A stretch of 64,000 nucleotides of DNA from Vermamoeba vermiformis (GCA_045837725.1 JBEWZL010000243.1:310001-374000), one strand, 5' to 3'; positions 24,988 through 39,000 are shown, counted from the first letter of the stretch. Numbers and translations: made by a program. The notes: generated from the sequence alone by a model not told the origin.

Positions 24988-27674
24988 CTATTTGCTAGTA
25001 TTGATACCCAAGTCTTGCAAAAATGCGTCGGAATTCGGTTCTCGGCCCAAAAATTTGAGCAACATTTGCGTGCCCGGCAACATGGCACAAGGCTCCAAAA
25101 TATCTTTGCGGAACTTCATACCGAGCTCCGGGTCGAGAGGACCATTCGGGCCACGTGCCTTGAACTGCGCGTACAAATCTTTAGCAAAGACTTCGCTCCA
25201 CAAGTAGCCGTAGTAGCCTGCATTGTAGCCTGTTGTCATGTGCAGCCACGAGGCCCATGGTGCGCTGCCCATTGTGTGTGGCACACCGGGCACGTGCTTG
25301 GCACGCAGTTCGAGCCACGTGGTCTCCAAGTCCAAAGCACTGCCACCGGGGCTGTGAAGAGTCAAGTCAAACGAACTCATGAAAATCAGTCCTACGGCAA
25401 CAAGTCAGAAAATATTGACATTAGAAGCAAGGTGAATGGTGCGTACTTCTGTGACCATAAGCAGCATTGGCTGACTTGGTTCTAACGAGGTTTTGGATCA
25501 ACTCGTCAGGCAAGGGCTTGCCGGTCTCATAGTGCCCTGAAATACGATTCAACACGGCTGATTCATAGACCCAGTTCTCGAGCATCATCGAGGGCACTTC
25601 GAGGAAATCTACGCGCAAGTTAGATCATTGTGACACGTGTCATCAAGTGTCACTTTGCGTACCTTGTTCAACAGCACTCCACGTCCAGTTGAGTCGCAGA
25701 TATTTGCTGTCAGAAAGAATGCTGTGCATCACGTGACCGAACTCGTGGAAGAATGTGCGCACTTCAGAGAACTTGAGCAGCGAGGGCTTGTCGGAGGTAG
25801 GTTTGGTAAAGTTTGTTATCATCGCGCTTGCTGCACGAACACTTTTCGAAGTTACATTAGTACATCTTATCCATAAAAGGAAATACTTACCGTTTGCCTT
25901 CGTCGTTAGTGTGGGCTACAATGACAGGGAAACAAGCTGCGTGCGAGTATTTGCCTTGACGCGGGAACAAGTCCAAGTAAAAGTGACCCAAGAAGTGATC
26001 GGGCTGTTGCTTGTCAAACACGGAATATCTTTGCACATCTGCGTGCCAGGTACGTGCACCTTCATCGTGTTCGAATTTGAGGCTACAAAAAAAAATCGTT
26101 AAGGCCATAAAAATACCTAGTATCAAAATAAGATCTGAGGTACCCTAAGATCTCCTGATAGACGTCAAGCACGCCCTTGACAACTGTTTGCAGCGGGAAA
26201 TATTGACGCACGAGCTCATCGTCGACATTGTATTCGGTCTTCAAGAGCTTCTTTTGATAATACAACACATCCCACGGGTTCAAATGATCAACAGGCTCGT
26301 TCTTAGCTTTGGCTTTGAGTGACTTGAGCTTGTTCAGTTCTTGTTGGTACAGCGGATCTAGCTTGACTGACAAGTCCTCCAAGAATCTGGACAATAGGAA
26401 CTGATTAAATAGAACTCAACAAGGTAATATCGTTACTTTTTCGTGGTCGGAATATCTTTGGCCATTTTGATTGTGAGCATAAAAGACGCATCGCTGTCGT
26501 ACCCCAGCAACTCTGCGGCTTCTAAAAAAGGAAATTTATCAGTGACACGTGTCAAAGTACTCGAGTCACCACGCACCTTGTCTCAACTGCAGTACTTGTT
26601 TGAGAATAGGCACATTAGCCTCCTTGCACTTGTTGCTGTTCACTGCGTCCATCTTGCGTCTCGTTTCCTCGTTGTCAGCAGTCTCGAGTATAGGATAGAG
26701 ATCGGGGTATCGCAAGCTGACGAGGTAATGGCCGTTGTCATCTTTCGGCAAGTTGTTGATAAAGTCATCAGGCAGACCGGCCAATTCTTCTTTCTACATT
26801 CAATGTTAATCTAAGGGACTCGTGTTGTGTTTTTTGACGTACAGTGAATGGCACTTTGGTGTCGACTTCGTAGAGATTTGAATTGTATTGCAATGACAAG
26901 TCGCTGATCTTCTTGCGCAATGCGGTGAACATTTCTGCGAATGAAATTCAAGTCAGTTACTTTGCTTTACTAATTCTTCACGGACCTCTTTTTTCAGCGG
27001 ACAAGCTGAGGCCGTTGCGCTCAAAGTCTTCGAGGTACTTGAACAATACACGCTGCTCCTCGCTGCCCAAACCATTGGCCTCATCTTTGCACTGGACCAC
27101 GGCCTTGTACAAATGTTCGTCGCTGTAAAGTTCAATCAAAAAATCTTCGTATTTCTTCTTGGCTTGAGTAGCTGCATTGCGTAGTTCTTTGTCGGTGCTG
27201 ACAAGTGCTGCGTGATTTAGACGCGTGGCACGCATTTGAGCACTGCCTAATATGGCGTCGAGGCACGTGACTGTCGCCTTGAAGTTGTGCGACGGAGATT
27301 TCACCAGCTTGGACAATTTCTAATAGGGCAAAATTAATTTCGTTGTACTTATTAATAATTATCACCAGAATTACAGGCCTGTACGGTGGGTAAATGGATT
27401 CGGAAATTAGGAAATTTGGAAAAATAAAACTTTTTAAAATAGTCAGATGATTTGAATAGCTACTAAAAAGACATCAAATTATTTGGTGCATGTGCCATAT
27501 TTTAAAATATTATTTGACGATTTTTACCTCTTTAGTGTCATTCAGGACCGCATCTATTCCAGTAGTAATATCTGCTTCGGTCCAATTATAGTCTAAGGTA
27601 TTGGTAAAGTCGTTCTTATGAGACATTCTCCTAGTTAATGTTGAAAACAATCTGCGCGTGACTGTTCTAATCAT
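24988..27674 (-). CDS. M3-family oligopeptidase (thimet oligopeptidase/neurolysin type)
   Basis: Ten exons (27528-27674, 26986-27319, 26843-26934, 26577-26793, 26437-26521, 26144-26386, 25891-26082, 25663-25841, 25447-25608, 24988-25391) give 684 residues, the usual M3A length. The zinc site is HEFGH at 469-473, with the third ligand Glu500 in DFLEVPSMMLENWV. Other family blocks are FYLDLFPRQGKYSHAA, NFTKPTSDKPSLL and AGYYGYLWSEVFAKDLY near the C-terminus. The first ATG (27674) opens an Arg-rich, acid-free leader MIRTVTRRLFSTLTRRM typical of mitochondrial presequences. A second ATG (27626) would give a cytosolic form. M3 enzymes degrade short peptides, including cleaved presequences in plant organelles. 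Two introns carry exact TGACACGTGTCA palindromes. The exon 2 donor GTCCGT is unusual but phase-consistent. Confidence 0.95.
25631..25642. promoter_or_regulatory. TGACACGTGTCA palindrome, M3 peptidase intron
   Basis: Exact copy of a 12-base palindrome centred on CACGTG, inside the intron 25609-25662. A further half-site, AGTGTCAC, lies just downstream. CACGTG cores are bHLH/bZIP sites in many eukaryotes; a role here is inferred. Confidence 0.4.
25871..25884. promoter_or_regulatory. CArG-like motif CCATAAAAGGAAAT, M3 peptidase intron
   Basis: CC(A/T)6GG core (the MADS-box/SRF consensus) in the intron 25842-25890. The identical 14-mer recurs at 57190 in TRIP13. Here its reverse complement lies just after the donor, not in the acceptor tract. 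Confidence 0.35.
26522..26554. promoter_or_regulatory. Composite AAAAGGAAAT + TGACACGTGTCA element, M3 peptidase intron
   Basis: AAAAAAGGAAAT at 26524-26535 is followed seven bases later by an exact TGACACGTGTCA at 26543-26554, all inside intron 26522-26576. The left part also serves as the polypyrimidine tract of the minus-strand acceptor, so only the palindrome is unconstrained by splicing. Confidence 0.4.
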
Positions 27675-27775
27675 TACAAATTAAACAACTGAATTTTCCA
27701 CCCTCACAAGCACCAAATTATGCGTATTATTAAATGAATTTTTATTGTACACTATATTATCGCTAACAAATAGGT

Positions 27776-30700
27776 TTACATTTGATCCTTCAACTTTCGG
27801 ATCTTGTTCAGACCTGCGTTGGCGGATCTGAGTTGTTTCTCCAAAGCCAAAATCTTGACCTGTTGGTTCAACTCTTCAAGAGCATCATCATCGGCGTTAG
27901 CGTCAATGCCAATGACGTCACCTCCGTCCTCGAACTCCTTGACACGTTGAGCAGCGCGCACGAGCTCGTCAGTGGCCTTAGCGACGGCGCGAGCAGCAGT
28001 GTTGAGCGTGTCAAGTTCTGACGCGTCAGTGCGGGTACGAAGAGCAGCGACCAACTGAGCAGTGCTCGAAGCTACACTTTGAGCGGAGTTGACAAGAGAA
28101 TCACCACTGAACTTGGTGTCTGTTGAAGCTGAGTACAGAGAGCGCAGACCTTGAGCGACACCCTTGGCAGCTGTCAATCGGTTCTGAGCCCAGGCAGGCG
28201 GAGTGAACTTGCGTGTCTGTTGACCTTGTTGAACCTTCAGTGCGGCATCAACGAGGACACCAGTGGCGTTGACAATGGCCTGTGAAGCACTGATCACTGC
28301 GGACGTGACGACAGGATCGACGTTGGGAACTTCCTTGCCCTTGGCCTTTTGAAGAGAGGAGCCGACTTCCTTGACGACCTTGGCAGTGGATTGCAATTCA
28401 GTATCGACTTGCTGTTCGAGCTGAGTACTGTCGGCAATGCCGAGTGACAAGTTGTCAGTGCCGGGCAAGGCCTTCAATTGCTCAATGGAGTTGTTCACGC
28501 TGGTCATTACACCTTCGATGGCATCAGCAAGCTTGATCTGTCGCTCAGCGTCCTTAATGTCCAACTTGGCAAGTTCGAGAATTGTCAAGAACTTGTTGGC
28601 CACATCGTGTGACGAAGCAGTGATCTTGTCCTTGATACTTTCGTCTTCAGTCAAGGCGCACACACCACGAGTGAAGTTGATGTACTTCTCGACGTCAAAG
28701 GAAGAGGCTTGAGCAGCGTCGATCAACTCATCTTGGTTGCTAGCAACGACTACATTGGAGCCAGAATCGATAACTCGTCTCAATGCAGAGGCAACATCTT
28801 CAGGCTTAGCTTTAACGGCCAAACCGGCAGAGATTGATTGCAGGATGGCCTTCTTGGCGGCTTCGAGTTCCTTTTCAGCACGAGCGAATTCGCCACTAGC
28901 TAAGGTCAGGACGCTGTTCAATTGAGCAACAGCCTCCGAGATGGAGTTCTTGGCCTTGGTGAAGACAGTCAAAACGTTGTTATCACTGGACTTTTGAGCG
29001 TCCTTTGCAGACAACAAGAGTTGCTGCAAGCCCAAAGACAAGGCTTTAGCAGCATTGAGAATGTCCTGTTGAGTCAAGGCGTCGGGGAAACGACTAGCAG
29101 CCAAAGAAGCGAACTTTGTGGCCGTCGATGTGGCTTCGGCAAGCTTCTTGGAAGTGCTGGCAACACGCTCTTCGTTGACCTTCAAGCGGCTCTCAAGTTC
29201 AGTAATGAGAGCAGGCAACTTGGCAGTGTTCTCGGTGACATTGGTCTGCAAGCTTTGAATGCTTTGCTGAGCGGCTTCCTTGGAAACTTCCAATTGACCA
29301 GCTTGAGCAAAGATGGCCGAGGTAGTCAGTCCGGCGGTCAACTTGTTCATGTCTTCGAGCACCTTATTCATGACATACTCACCGACAGCACCTCGCTTGG
29401 CACCAGCAATCAAGTTGCTAATGTAAGTGTTGGTGTTGTTGATGTAGTCACGCAAAGTATTGGCGAGCGTGCCGTCAGGATTGTTCAAGAATCCTTCAGT
29501 AGCAAGGCACATTTGCACGAGCTCGTCAACGATGCTCTTCATGGCTGTGCTTATTCTGTTCTTGGCAGTCTCGTCCGTAGTTGTGGCAACCATACCACGG
29601 GCCATGTCAACCATCTTAGGAACGATTTCCTTCAATCTGTTCAAGTTCAGTGACATTTGACCACCGTTGGAAGCAGAAGCAGAAGAGAAAGACATCAGAA
29701 CGGAGGCCAAGTCCTTGGTGCCTGTAGTGAGTTCGGCTCTGTAGGCACTGTAAGAGGCTTCAGGGTTCTCAGCGGGAGTTGCAGCAATGTCAGAGTACGC
29801 GTGCAAAACAGAAGCAGCTTCTTGGCAGTCAGCAGCAAGGGAGGACTCGCCTTGCAAAGCGTTGAGCAATGAAGCAATGGAAAAACTAGCCTTGTCGACT
29901 TGTGATGAGGAGTCGATGTCAGTGCTCGAGCACGACTTGATCAAGCTTGACATGGCCTCGAGCAAGTCTTTGGCAGCGTGCAATAAGCTCTGCTGCTTAT
30001 TCATGTCTGGGGTGGTGGCCACAACTGCCTTGAGAATCTTCGTGGCAATAGGAACTCGTGATTGCACTTCTTCAGCAAGTTTTCTAAGTTCATCAGGCTT
30101 GCCGCTAGCCTCACCCATTTGTCTGATCAAGTCGTCTAATTCGTGAGTAACATCCACGAGATCGCGTTGGATTTCTTGAGGACTCTTGTTGGGAATCTTA
30201 ACGTTGAGTTGATTCAAAGTCAAGTCCTTGAAGGTGTTATCCAAGTCAGTGATGGCAGCACCAACGGCTTGATCGGCCTTCTCGCATTCACGGACCGCAG
30301 GGTTAAGAACGGCGGCGACGGCCAAGAGCTTTCTGATAGACTCAGAGACGTCTCCAGGTTGACCAGTGGATGCGTCACGATCTTTTTGGTTCTTAGCACC
30401 ACCCATTGAGGCAGCAATTCTGTTAATCGCTGCAATAAGTCCTTCAGCAGCTGCCTTAGAAGTCTCTGCGATTCTGTTGGCGGTAGAGGCATCGACAGAG
30501 GCAGTTAAGGTCTTGGACACGGTGCTGTCACCTTCGTTAACAAGCTTCTCAGCATCCAAAGTGCGTTCACGAAGCTCCTTGGCGGCTTCAGCAACGGTAT
30601 CGCTCGCTCCAGCTTCTTTCTTAACGACTCCAGGGGCGGATTGAGCGAGCTTCTTCATCGCATCAGCCATACCCTTAATGTTCTTGACTAAGGCAGCTTG

Positions 30701-33700
30701 ACGTTGCTTGTCATCACCAATAGATTTGGCTGATTCCTTGAACTTGTTGATAAGGTTGGCAACGGAGACGGCGGCCTTCTTGGTAGCAGCGACGACTTTT
30801 TGTCCGTCTTGGGTGTCGTTCAGAATGAGGGTCATGCACTTCGCGACAACGACAACATCATTGTTGGCATCGCCTTCACTCGATGAGCCGCCATCGGAGC
30901 TTGATGCAGCCTTCAAGGCAGAGCGAGCAGTTGAGAGAATGGAGCCCATAGTTGTAGCAGCCATCTTGCCCAAGAGCTCGAACTTGCCGGATGACTTTCC
31001 GGTAGTCATCAACTTGGTAAAGACTTGAGTGAACTTCTTGACGTTCGAATTGATCTCGTGCAACAAGATGGAGCTGGTCTTGGCCTGAACGTCCTTAAAC
31101 TCTTTCTTCTCCAAGCGATCCAATTCGTCGGTGATGATCTTGACAATCTCTTCGGCATCGTTGGAGGATGAGTCGAGAATGCCCAACAAGGCAGTCAATT
31201 CGTTGCTCGAAGCTGTGCTCAAAGAGTTCAAGCTTTCCAAGGCAAGTTCATCACTAGCAGCACCTGCTTCCTTGGCGCAGTTGAGCAAGCGAAGAATGTT
31301 GTCGGTGAGCAGGGTAGCAGCTTGCAAGATATCGAAGCTCAGGCCCTTATCATTGGTGGCCGAGGCGGCAGATGAGATGGAGGCGGTCAATTGAGAGACG
31401 GTTGAGGCAATAATCTTGCTGACACCACCGAGACCAGTTGGGTTGGTCTTGGTAGTAGCGACGAGTTGTGAAATCAAAGAAGAAAGGACCTTGGCGTTAG
31501 TCATCACGCTCTCAGTGGCTTGAGTGTATGTAGTCGCAGTGATGTCGTTGCCAGTAAGTTTCTTTGCGGCCTCACGAATGCTTTGAAGCGCATCATCGCA
31601 ATCACGAGCGTCGATACCGCGAGCACTAGCAACCAACGTAGCCAATGCAGTCTTGAAGTCAGTCTCGATCTTGTCGAATTCTTTCTTCTTGTTCTTATTG
31701 TTCAAGTCCATAGAGTACATACGACCGGAGGTGAGTAACTCGTAGGCAGTGGCACTGACAGCTTTAGCAGAGGTGATCATACGCTCCTGGACACCCTTGT
31801 CGCTGACAGTGGTAATCATTGAGCGTACACCAAGCGAGACTTGACCAATGCTGGAACTGGCTTCTTTGATGGGATTAATGACATTACCACCGACTCTGAC
31901 TTGGTCGGAGAATTTGTCAGTAGCGCCAGACAAACTCTTAATGGCCAAGTTGAGTAACTTGAAGGCGTTGTCACGAATTTCACTAGCTGCAACAATATCA
32001 ACTGTACGGTAGTTAGTAACTGAATCTTTCTACGAACAAACGTCTGCTTACCGTCGGTAACTTGTAACGCTTCAAGGTCGGAGTTAACGTTAAGGAACAC
32101 TTCCAAAGCCTCTTCAATTTCACGTTGACCACCAAGATCTGCTACTGAGCTGCATGCGGTTTCAAGCTTTTTGTTTAGCTCAACGATTTCGTTAGAGCAG
32201 AAAGCCAAATCTTGCTTCAAGTTGGGGTCCGTAATATAACGGCCACCACGCTTGGTAGCAAGCACCAACTCGGCGAACTTAGCCAAAGCTTTAACCGAGG
32301 CTTTAAGCAAGTCGATTTGGTAACGCTTGTTGTGCGGGTTTTTGCCGGCAGCTGCAATAACAGGGACGAGCTCTGAGACTTCAGCGAGTGTGGTGTTGAT
32401 CGTGTTGGCGAGAATGTTCTTGGCGTCATTGTCAGGCATGACACGCAAAGCGGATCTGCTCATGGCAGCCAGCTTGACGATACCGGCAGCCGCAGACTTG
32501 GCGTAGTATCTCAAAGAGTTGATAGAGAAGGCCTCACCAGCATCGGCGAGCAATTGATTTGCTTGGGTCTCAAGCACGGAGACTTCGTGCAACAACTTAG
32601 CTTGAAGAGTATTGTCTTCAAACTTGGTGTTGAGTGCTCGGCCGCCTTGAAGGACTTTTTCAGCTTGAACTTTCATAGTTTGGAGCATTTCGGCCAAGCG
32701 AGCCTTGGTGGCTGGTTCGGCATTAGCGATCAAACCCTCAGTCAAAGCAATGACGTTGTTGTTGGATGTGACAATGGCCTTGACGTTTGTAACAAGGCGA
32801 TCAGGCTCGGCAATGTTGACTTTCAGTGTCTTGATGGTGTTGGAAAGGGTGTTGACCAAGCCGTAGAAATCAGATTCACCGGCAGCAGCTTGGTTAGGTT
32901 CAGCCGTCTCAGTGCTGGCAATCATCTGCTTCAGTGACACGCGAATAGCTTGCACCGCCTAAGTCGAGTTAGTACATTGTTGATATTGAGTGGCAAAGGG
33001 AACATACGCTGTCAAATCGGGCTCTGTCTGTGCTGGCAAGTTGAGCGTTGCTAACAGACAAAGCGACGCGCTCAGTCAACTCGGTGACCTTGCCTTGGTT
33101 TTCCGCGAAGTACTTCTTAATTTCAGGACTGAGTGCCACAACAGACATCATGCTGACTTCTTCTGCCATGGTAGCCTTGGCCCGTTCCAATTGACCGATC
33201 TCGTGAGTGAGAGCTTCTCTTTTCTCAACAGAAAGGACTTCAGCAGCACCGGCCATCACAGCAATCATTTCTTCCATGTTGACGGTGACAGCGTTCACGG
33301 TCTCAGCGACCAACATACGAGCACCCTAAGCATTAATGTTAGATACTTACATTGATGCAAGCACTCTCTACTTACAGAGTCAGTTACGAAGTTGTTAACA
33401 ACACCTTCGACGAACTTCATCGAGTCATTAAACTTGCGTTCAGCAGCGAAGTACTCGTTCAAGAACTCAGCGCTGGGAGGAGCATTGGGGTCGAGACCCT
33501 CATAGCAGGCTAGAAGTGAGCTCAATGCTTTCGCAACGTTCTATTCTTATAATTAGTAAAGCTCTCGAGCGCGGTAAATACTATAACTTACGCTGACACC
33601 CTGAAGTGCGGGCAAGTCCTCGAAAGACTTGGCAGCGGCGGCCATGTTCATAATAGTGGTGTGCATTTCCTTCAAGTTGTTGTTAAGAGCACCTTGCACG

Positions 33701-35624
33701 ACCATGCCAGGGTTCATCTTGGCGGTCTTCATGAAAGAATCGACGGTTTGATACAACACGTCCTTTCCACTGATCAAAGCGGACTTCAAATCAACAGGTG
33801 TAGCAATGGCCTTGATCTCGAACTTCTCGAGAGCAGGTTTGATTTCAGCGCTCAAAGTAGTCATCAATTGGTGAGCAGAAGGAAGATTAACGACTTGGAT
33901 TTGACCTGCCTCAGGGAAGAACTGCGAGTATACAGCCGCACGGTTGGCCGGGGGCATGGCTGCAATTGCGTTAGTAAATTACGAGGGAAAAGCACGTGTA
34001 CACTTACATGGCAAAGCACTGATAGAAACGGTTTGAGCGGCTGCCATTGGTGTTTTCATTGAAACGCTCGAGTAATTGACCATGCTGGGTGTAGCTCTCA
34101 TGACTTCTCCAACAGGAGCTGTCTTGTTCATACTGTATCCGATTTGCACGGTACCCTCGATAGCGGTGAGCGAGCTTTCTTCAGCAATTTGAACGTCGTC
34201 TTCAACAATAGTAGAACCCTCATCTTAACAAAGCATTAGCTATGCTGTTAATACTTAACGTGCAGTACGTACCCTTCAATAACTTCATGTACAACTCGAC
34301 GTACGCTTCAATCAACTTGACGATGGGAATAGACTCTTCAGTGTAATACACCCAAGGCTCGGGTTCCCAGTCACCGAAGTCCAAGATGACGGATTTGGCT
34401 TGCGGGGCCCATTTCTTCATGTGGAACAAGGTTTGCTTGCGAATAGGCTCCAAAGTCTTCACGTTGTTCACAGTGACAGTTTCCTTTGTGAAACCGAGCA
34501 ACACGTCCTTGAAGTCACCCTTTTCCTTGTTTCTCTCCTTGACACGGAAGTATGTGGTGCCGTAGGCTTTGAGTGACTTGACCAACTGTAAGTAACGTCT
34601 CTTAGCAGCCAATAGTGACGTGCCGGCCAAGTTTTTGTGTTCGTGAGTAATGGCCTTCTCGATCTCGGGCCATTTGGCTTTCTTTTTGAGCATTTGCACG
34701 GGCATATAATCGTTCAAGCTACGTGACATTAGTCGTTGTTCAATTTGGAGACAATTCTACTTACTCAAGAGTGCCGGGCTTGTACTTGGAGGGGTCGTAG
34801 TCTCCGTAATTAATTTGGCACAACATGGCCGCGCAACTGATGGCTTCGTTTCTCTGGCACGGGTATCGGCCACTGAGAATGTTGTTCTTGGCTTGAATAA
34901 AAGTCATGTGAAGTGCTGCAGGGTCGTCCATTTCAGAGGCATCACCGGCATCGAACAACTTCTTTTCAAAGATGAGTCGTTCTGTGTCAGTGACGTCTTG
35001 CTCGTGGAGCGGCAATTGCGCGAAAAGGAATTGATCTGAAAAATAAATTAATTTGCTGCTTTTGCGGATTTAAATAAATAATTAATCTTACTTTCGCTAC
35101 TGTCTAATTTTCTCAGGCCCCAAGCTTCAAAGTCCGTTTTCAACGCCAAATTTTCTAAAATCGTTTTCACAATGTCTCTGACTTTAGAGCTATCGTCAAT
35201 GAGCACAGTTTTAACTGAATCGTCCGCCAAGACAATTTGCAATCGACGATGCTTCTTCTTATAATACATTTCATCCTAAATAACTTAACGTTAACATTTT
35301 AAAATTCGATGGATTTGCCAAGCAATTTCATAAACTCAACAAAAAAGAGGTACTAGCAATATTATACCATTAATGAGCTAGAGCAATACTTACATTTGTT
35401 TTGATGAAATAGTTTTTTAGGGACTTGGTTCGATCCAACCATTTTGGTTTTAGTTTCTTTTCAGGGTTGCCTGGCATAAACAACCCGAAGTCATCTCCTC
35501 CCACGTTAGATTTTTCTTTAATTTCCTTGAGCACTTGGTGGATGCTAATCTCGGGAGGAAACTTCAAGATCTTCGTTGAGGAATTTTGTCCTGCAACGAT
35601 ATGAATCTTAATAGCAAGCGCCAT
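27776..35624 (-). CDS. Talin-2: second talin paralogue
   Basis: Ten exons (35394-35624, 35092-35275, 34765-35035, 34273-34718, 34008-34223, 33592-33959, 33376-33540, 33008-33325, 32052-32958, 27776-31986) join in phase to 2438 residues. The FERM head reads KKKHRRLQIVLADDSVKTVLIDDSS, then LFAQLPLHEQDV, AKNNILSGRYPCQR and VILDFGDWEPEPWVYY. A helical rod with vinculin-binding-like Ala/Leu helices and a C-terminal I/LWEQ module follow, ending in a coiled-coil dimerisation helix (ILALEKQLRSANAGLNKIRK). There is no villin headpiece. The first two intron positions equal those of talin-1 (both second exons are 184 bases), but talin-2 has five extra introns after residue 370 and lacks the talin-1 intron after VQ. 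The two genes are therefore old duplicates in inverted orientation, 18.7 kb apart. The start is shared with a 470-base divergent region facing the MacroD-PARG gene. Confidence 0.95.
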
Positions 35625-36094
35625 TCTATTTACAAATAGTTAGTTCAATTACTTAGCACAAAAATTAATAAATAAATTGCAGTGCAAAGGTAAATTATCA
35701 AAAACGCATATTTCTTGTCGAAAGGTTAAATACCTGAATAAGGGACTGGCGATATGTGGTACTACGTTGTAAAATGATGTTAAAATTTCTCCTTCCCAAG
35801 CGGTTGTGCCAAGCGGTAAACAAAAACAAACGCACGTGACTTTGGCGAGATTAATCAGGAGATAATCGCCACAAAAGGGAAACCACGCGTGTGTTACAAA
35901 ATTACGCACGGAATGCGTAGCTATTGCAGAAAAATTGTAGTATCACTAGCAGACTGAACTTTGGTCTGATACAATTTCCTGGTCTAAATTTAGAGGATTT
36001 TAAATTCGATAGTGGATTTATCCACCACCGATTGCTAAACGGCTACGGTTCGCACCTGTCATCAAAACCAAATAACAAATAGATTAATAACACG
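35625..36094. other. Divergent promoter region, talin-2 / MacroD-PARG
   Basis: These 470 non-coding bases contain two copies of CCAAGCGGT (35796-35804 and 35809-35817, 13 bases apart) and a CACGTG core at 35833-35838. These are candidate shared regulatory sites. I see no other gene. Confidence 0.4.
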
Positions 36095-39000
36095 ATGAGC
36101 AAGCAATCAAAAAAGAAGTAAGTTGCTGGAGCTCTTTGGTCTTAAGATTTTTCTAATTATCATTACCAAACCAACAGAAAATTAAACGAGCCAAAGCATA
36201 TCGAGGATAGCGATGCATTGGAAGAAAATAAAGAGTTTACCACGATAGAGGAATTTTGGCGCTTTGAAGATGCGCTTTCAACAGATGAGAGGCGAGCCAG
36301 GTAGCCTAAAAAATTAACTATAATTAGAATAATATTAACAATATTTATAATTGTAAAATAGATATTATCACGGAGATTATTACACGTTGCAAGATATTAC
36401 GACTTGGGCAAATTATGTCGAGACCATACCAGCAGTTAATTTTAAGGAGCACCGAGACCACATTGAGAAATTAGTTAAGTCATGGGAGTTGTTGCCAGAG
36501 CCTGAAGAATGGGACGAAGATAATTCGAGTAACAGCGACAGCTCTTCAACAACTCCTCGCAAAAGAGTGACAGGCCCACGAGAGTTAGTGCTTGATTTTG
36601 AACCAAACGAAGAGCTGAATAACAAAATATCTTTGTGGCGTGGAGATAGTACGTAGACGAACCTGACTATTGCAATTTACTAACTTGATAATAGTCACAA
36701 AACTGGAAATTGATGCGGTTGTCAATGCAGCTAATGAAAGCCTGCTAGGCGGAGGAGGAAGTAAGTCTCATCTATTGTTTGTACAATATTCTAATGTGTT
36801 GTAGTCGATGGAGCTATTCATGCAGCAGCTGGTCCAACATTAGTCGAAGAATGCGCTATGTTGCACGGGTGTTCGACCGGCAACACAAAGATATCGCGAG
36901 GACACAAACTACCAGCCAAGTTTATTTTGCACACAGTTGGTCCTCGTTGTTATAACACAATTACAAAATTGCCTGTGGAGAAATTACAACGGTGTTACAC
37001 GTCGTGTTTATCACACGTGTCAAACCACAAGTTGAAGTCAGTGGCCTTCTGTTGTATCTCAACGGGGATCTTTAGCTATCCTAATGAAGCAGCGGCATTC
37101 ACGGCCATATCAACGGTCAGAGATTGGTTAACGAAGGATGATAACTATAAGCGTATTGATCGCGTCATCTTCTGCGTGTTTGAAGAAAAGGACTTGAAAA
37201 TCTACGAACAGATGATGCAAGTATTTTTCCCGCCCGTGAGGCACTCTAAGAATGTCCAACTACCGTGCTATGCCGAGGAGAGGTGGAGCAAAATCAAAAA
37301 GTTTGTGAAGAAGAACACAATTGGCAATATCGAGGAGCTTTGTGTAAGTCAACACTAAACCTTCATAACTCGCATACTAATAGATGCCGTAGAAATTTAT
37401 CCGTGACTTTAGTCCCGAGCAGTCCCTCGATCTGTCAAACTTGAAACTTTTGTTCGACAAACTAGGTGACACCGAGACTTCCGATTTTTTCACCAAAACT
37501 CTTCCCGGTAAGTTGCTATTTGAAGAAGCTATCGAGCTAACACATTTTGCAGCAATACTTCGCTTAGCTGTTCGACTTGAAGGAATTTGTCGCGAGGAAC
37601 AACGTCAACACGATTTGTTAGAAGACGTTAGAACTAACACACTCGAGTACGGTGCCATTCCATTGCTAGTGCACGCAGTTAAAAACAGCGCTGTGACTCT
37701 CAGTCAAGAAAAGGTACGTAACATCTATATTTTATCAAACAAATAACCCTAACATCGTTACTAGATTGCCTCGCTGGTGGCCTGTGCATTTTTGTGTTTA
37801 CTGCCGCAGCAAAAGTTCCACAATCAAGTGTTTGCGTCATCCAATTTCAAACAACTCTACGCTAAAGTCGCTGCTTCTGAAGTCGAACATGTGTTGCCCA
37901 ATCAAGCCAACAAACTGCGGTGCTTGATTCATTACTTCAATAGGATAAATGATAGTAGTAAGTACAATTATAGAGCATATGAGGGTGATTAGTATTGACG
38001 GATGTATGGTTGCTAGTGCCTGAAGGATTCGTAAAGATCGAACGACGGAATTTCACGTCGCCGATGGAGAAATTAGACCGACAAGAACAGTTGTCTCCTG
38101 CATGGCATTTGCCTGTCATATTTAGTGACGCACCGCCTCATGCACCAAAACAACAAGAAGATGGTGTTGTGCTGCTCGACGGCACGGAGTTCCCTGCAGC
38201 CACTTTCTTGAGCGTAAGAGTCGGGCATTTTAGTCATGCTTCAACTGCCTGTTATAGCCCAATATAATAGACCATATGACTAACACTTTTTTATTGTTAG
38301 TCCCGCGACATCATCACTCCAGCTGAAGTATTTTGTTTGACTAATCCCGAATTAACTGTCTTGCCGTTAATAACATCGCAACTAGTGTAAGTTCTTTATA
38401 AGCTAATAATATATTGCTATAATCTTTGGCACTAATCTTTACTGGATCTGTTTGAACAGTAACTGGGAGTCCATAGAAGTACGAGGCAGTGAAACGTTTT
38501 GCGAGTGCAGCGTGGATAAGGCGGGAAGAAATTTCAGATATTTGGGAGATTACAAGGACAATATTAAGAAGTAAGTTTGTAGCGCTCTCCATTGCGGTCA
38601 GATCTAGTCATAACTGGGTTCACTTTTTTGCAGGGATAACCGGCTTAAAAAGCGAACGCTGATTTTCATCGATTCACCTAAATGTCGCGACAAAATGGAC
38701 CAACTCAAGCGGCATAATATACTCATCGAGTATCACAATGTTTATGCAGCGTTGATGCCTCACATCCGCGACAGAACTATTTCAGTTTTCTACGGTAAGC
38801 TAAAATTACACCCAGTTTAACGTTAAATTATTTAATGAAATATATCCTTGCTCTATTTGGCTTTAATTGCTTGATCGTTCATGAAAAATTAAATTAAATT
38901 TGGTCTAGGCGATGGAGGTTACAACGACTCTATTGGTACCGACCTGCAGATCAAAACAATGCTCTTATTAATAGCCATTCATGCCATTGGTTGTAAGAAC

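Noticed and set aside
37384-37392. Apparent short exon ATG-CCG-TAG that would end the macrodomain protein at residue 348
   Set aside because: Using the next acceptor (CCGTAG at 37392) keeps phase and continues into a clear PARG-like domain through ten more exons.
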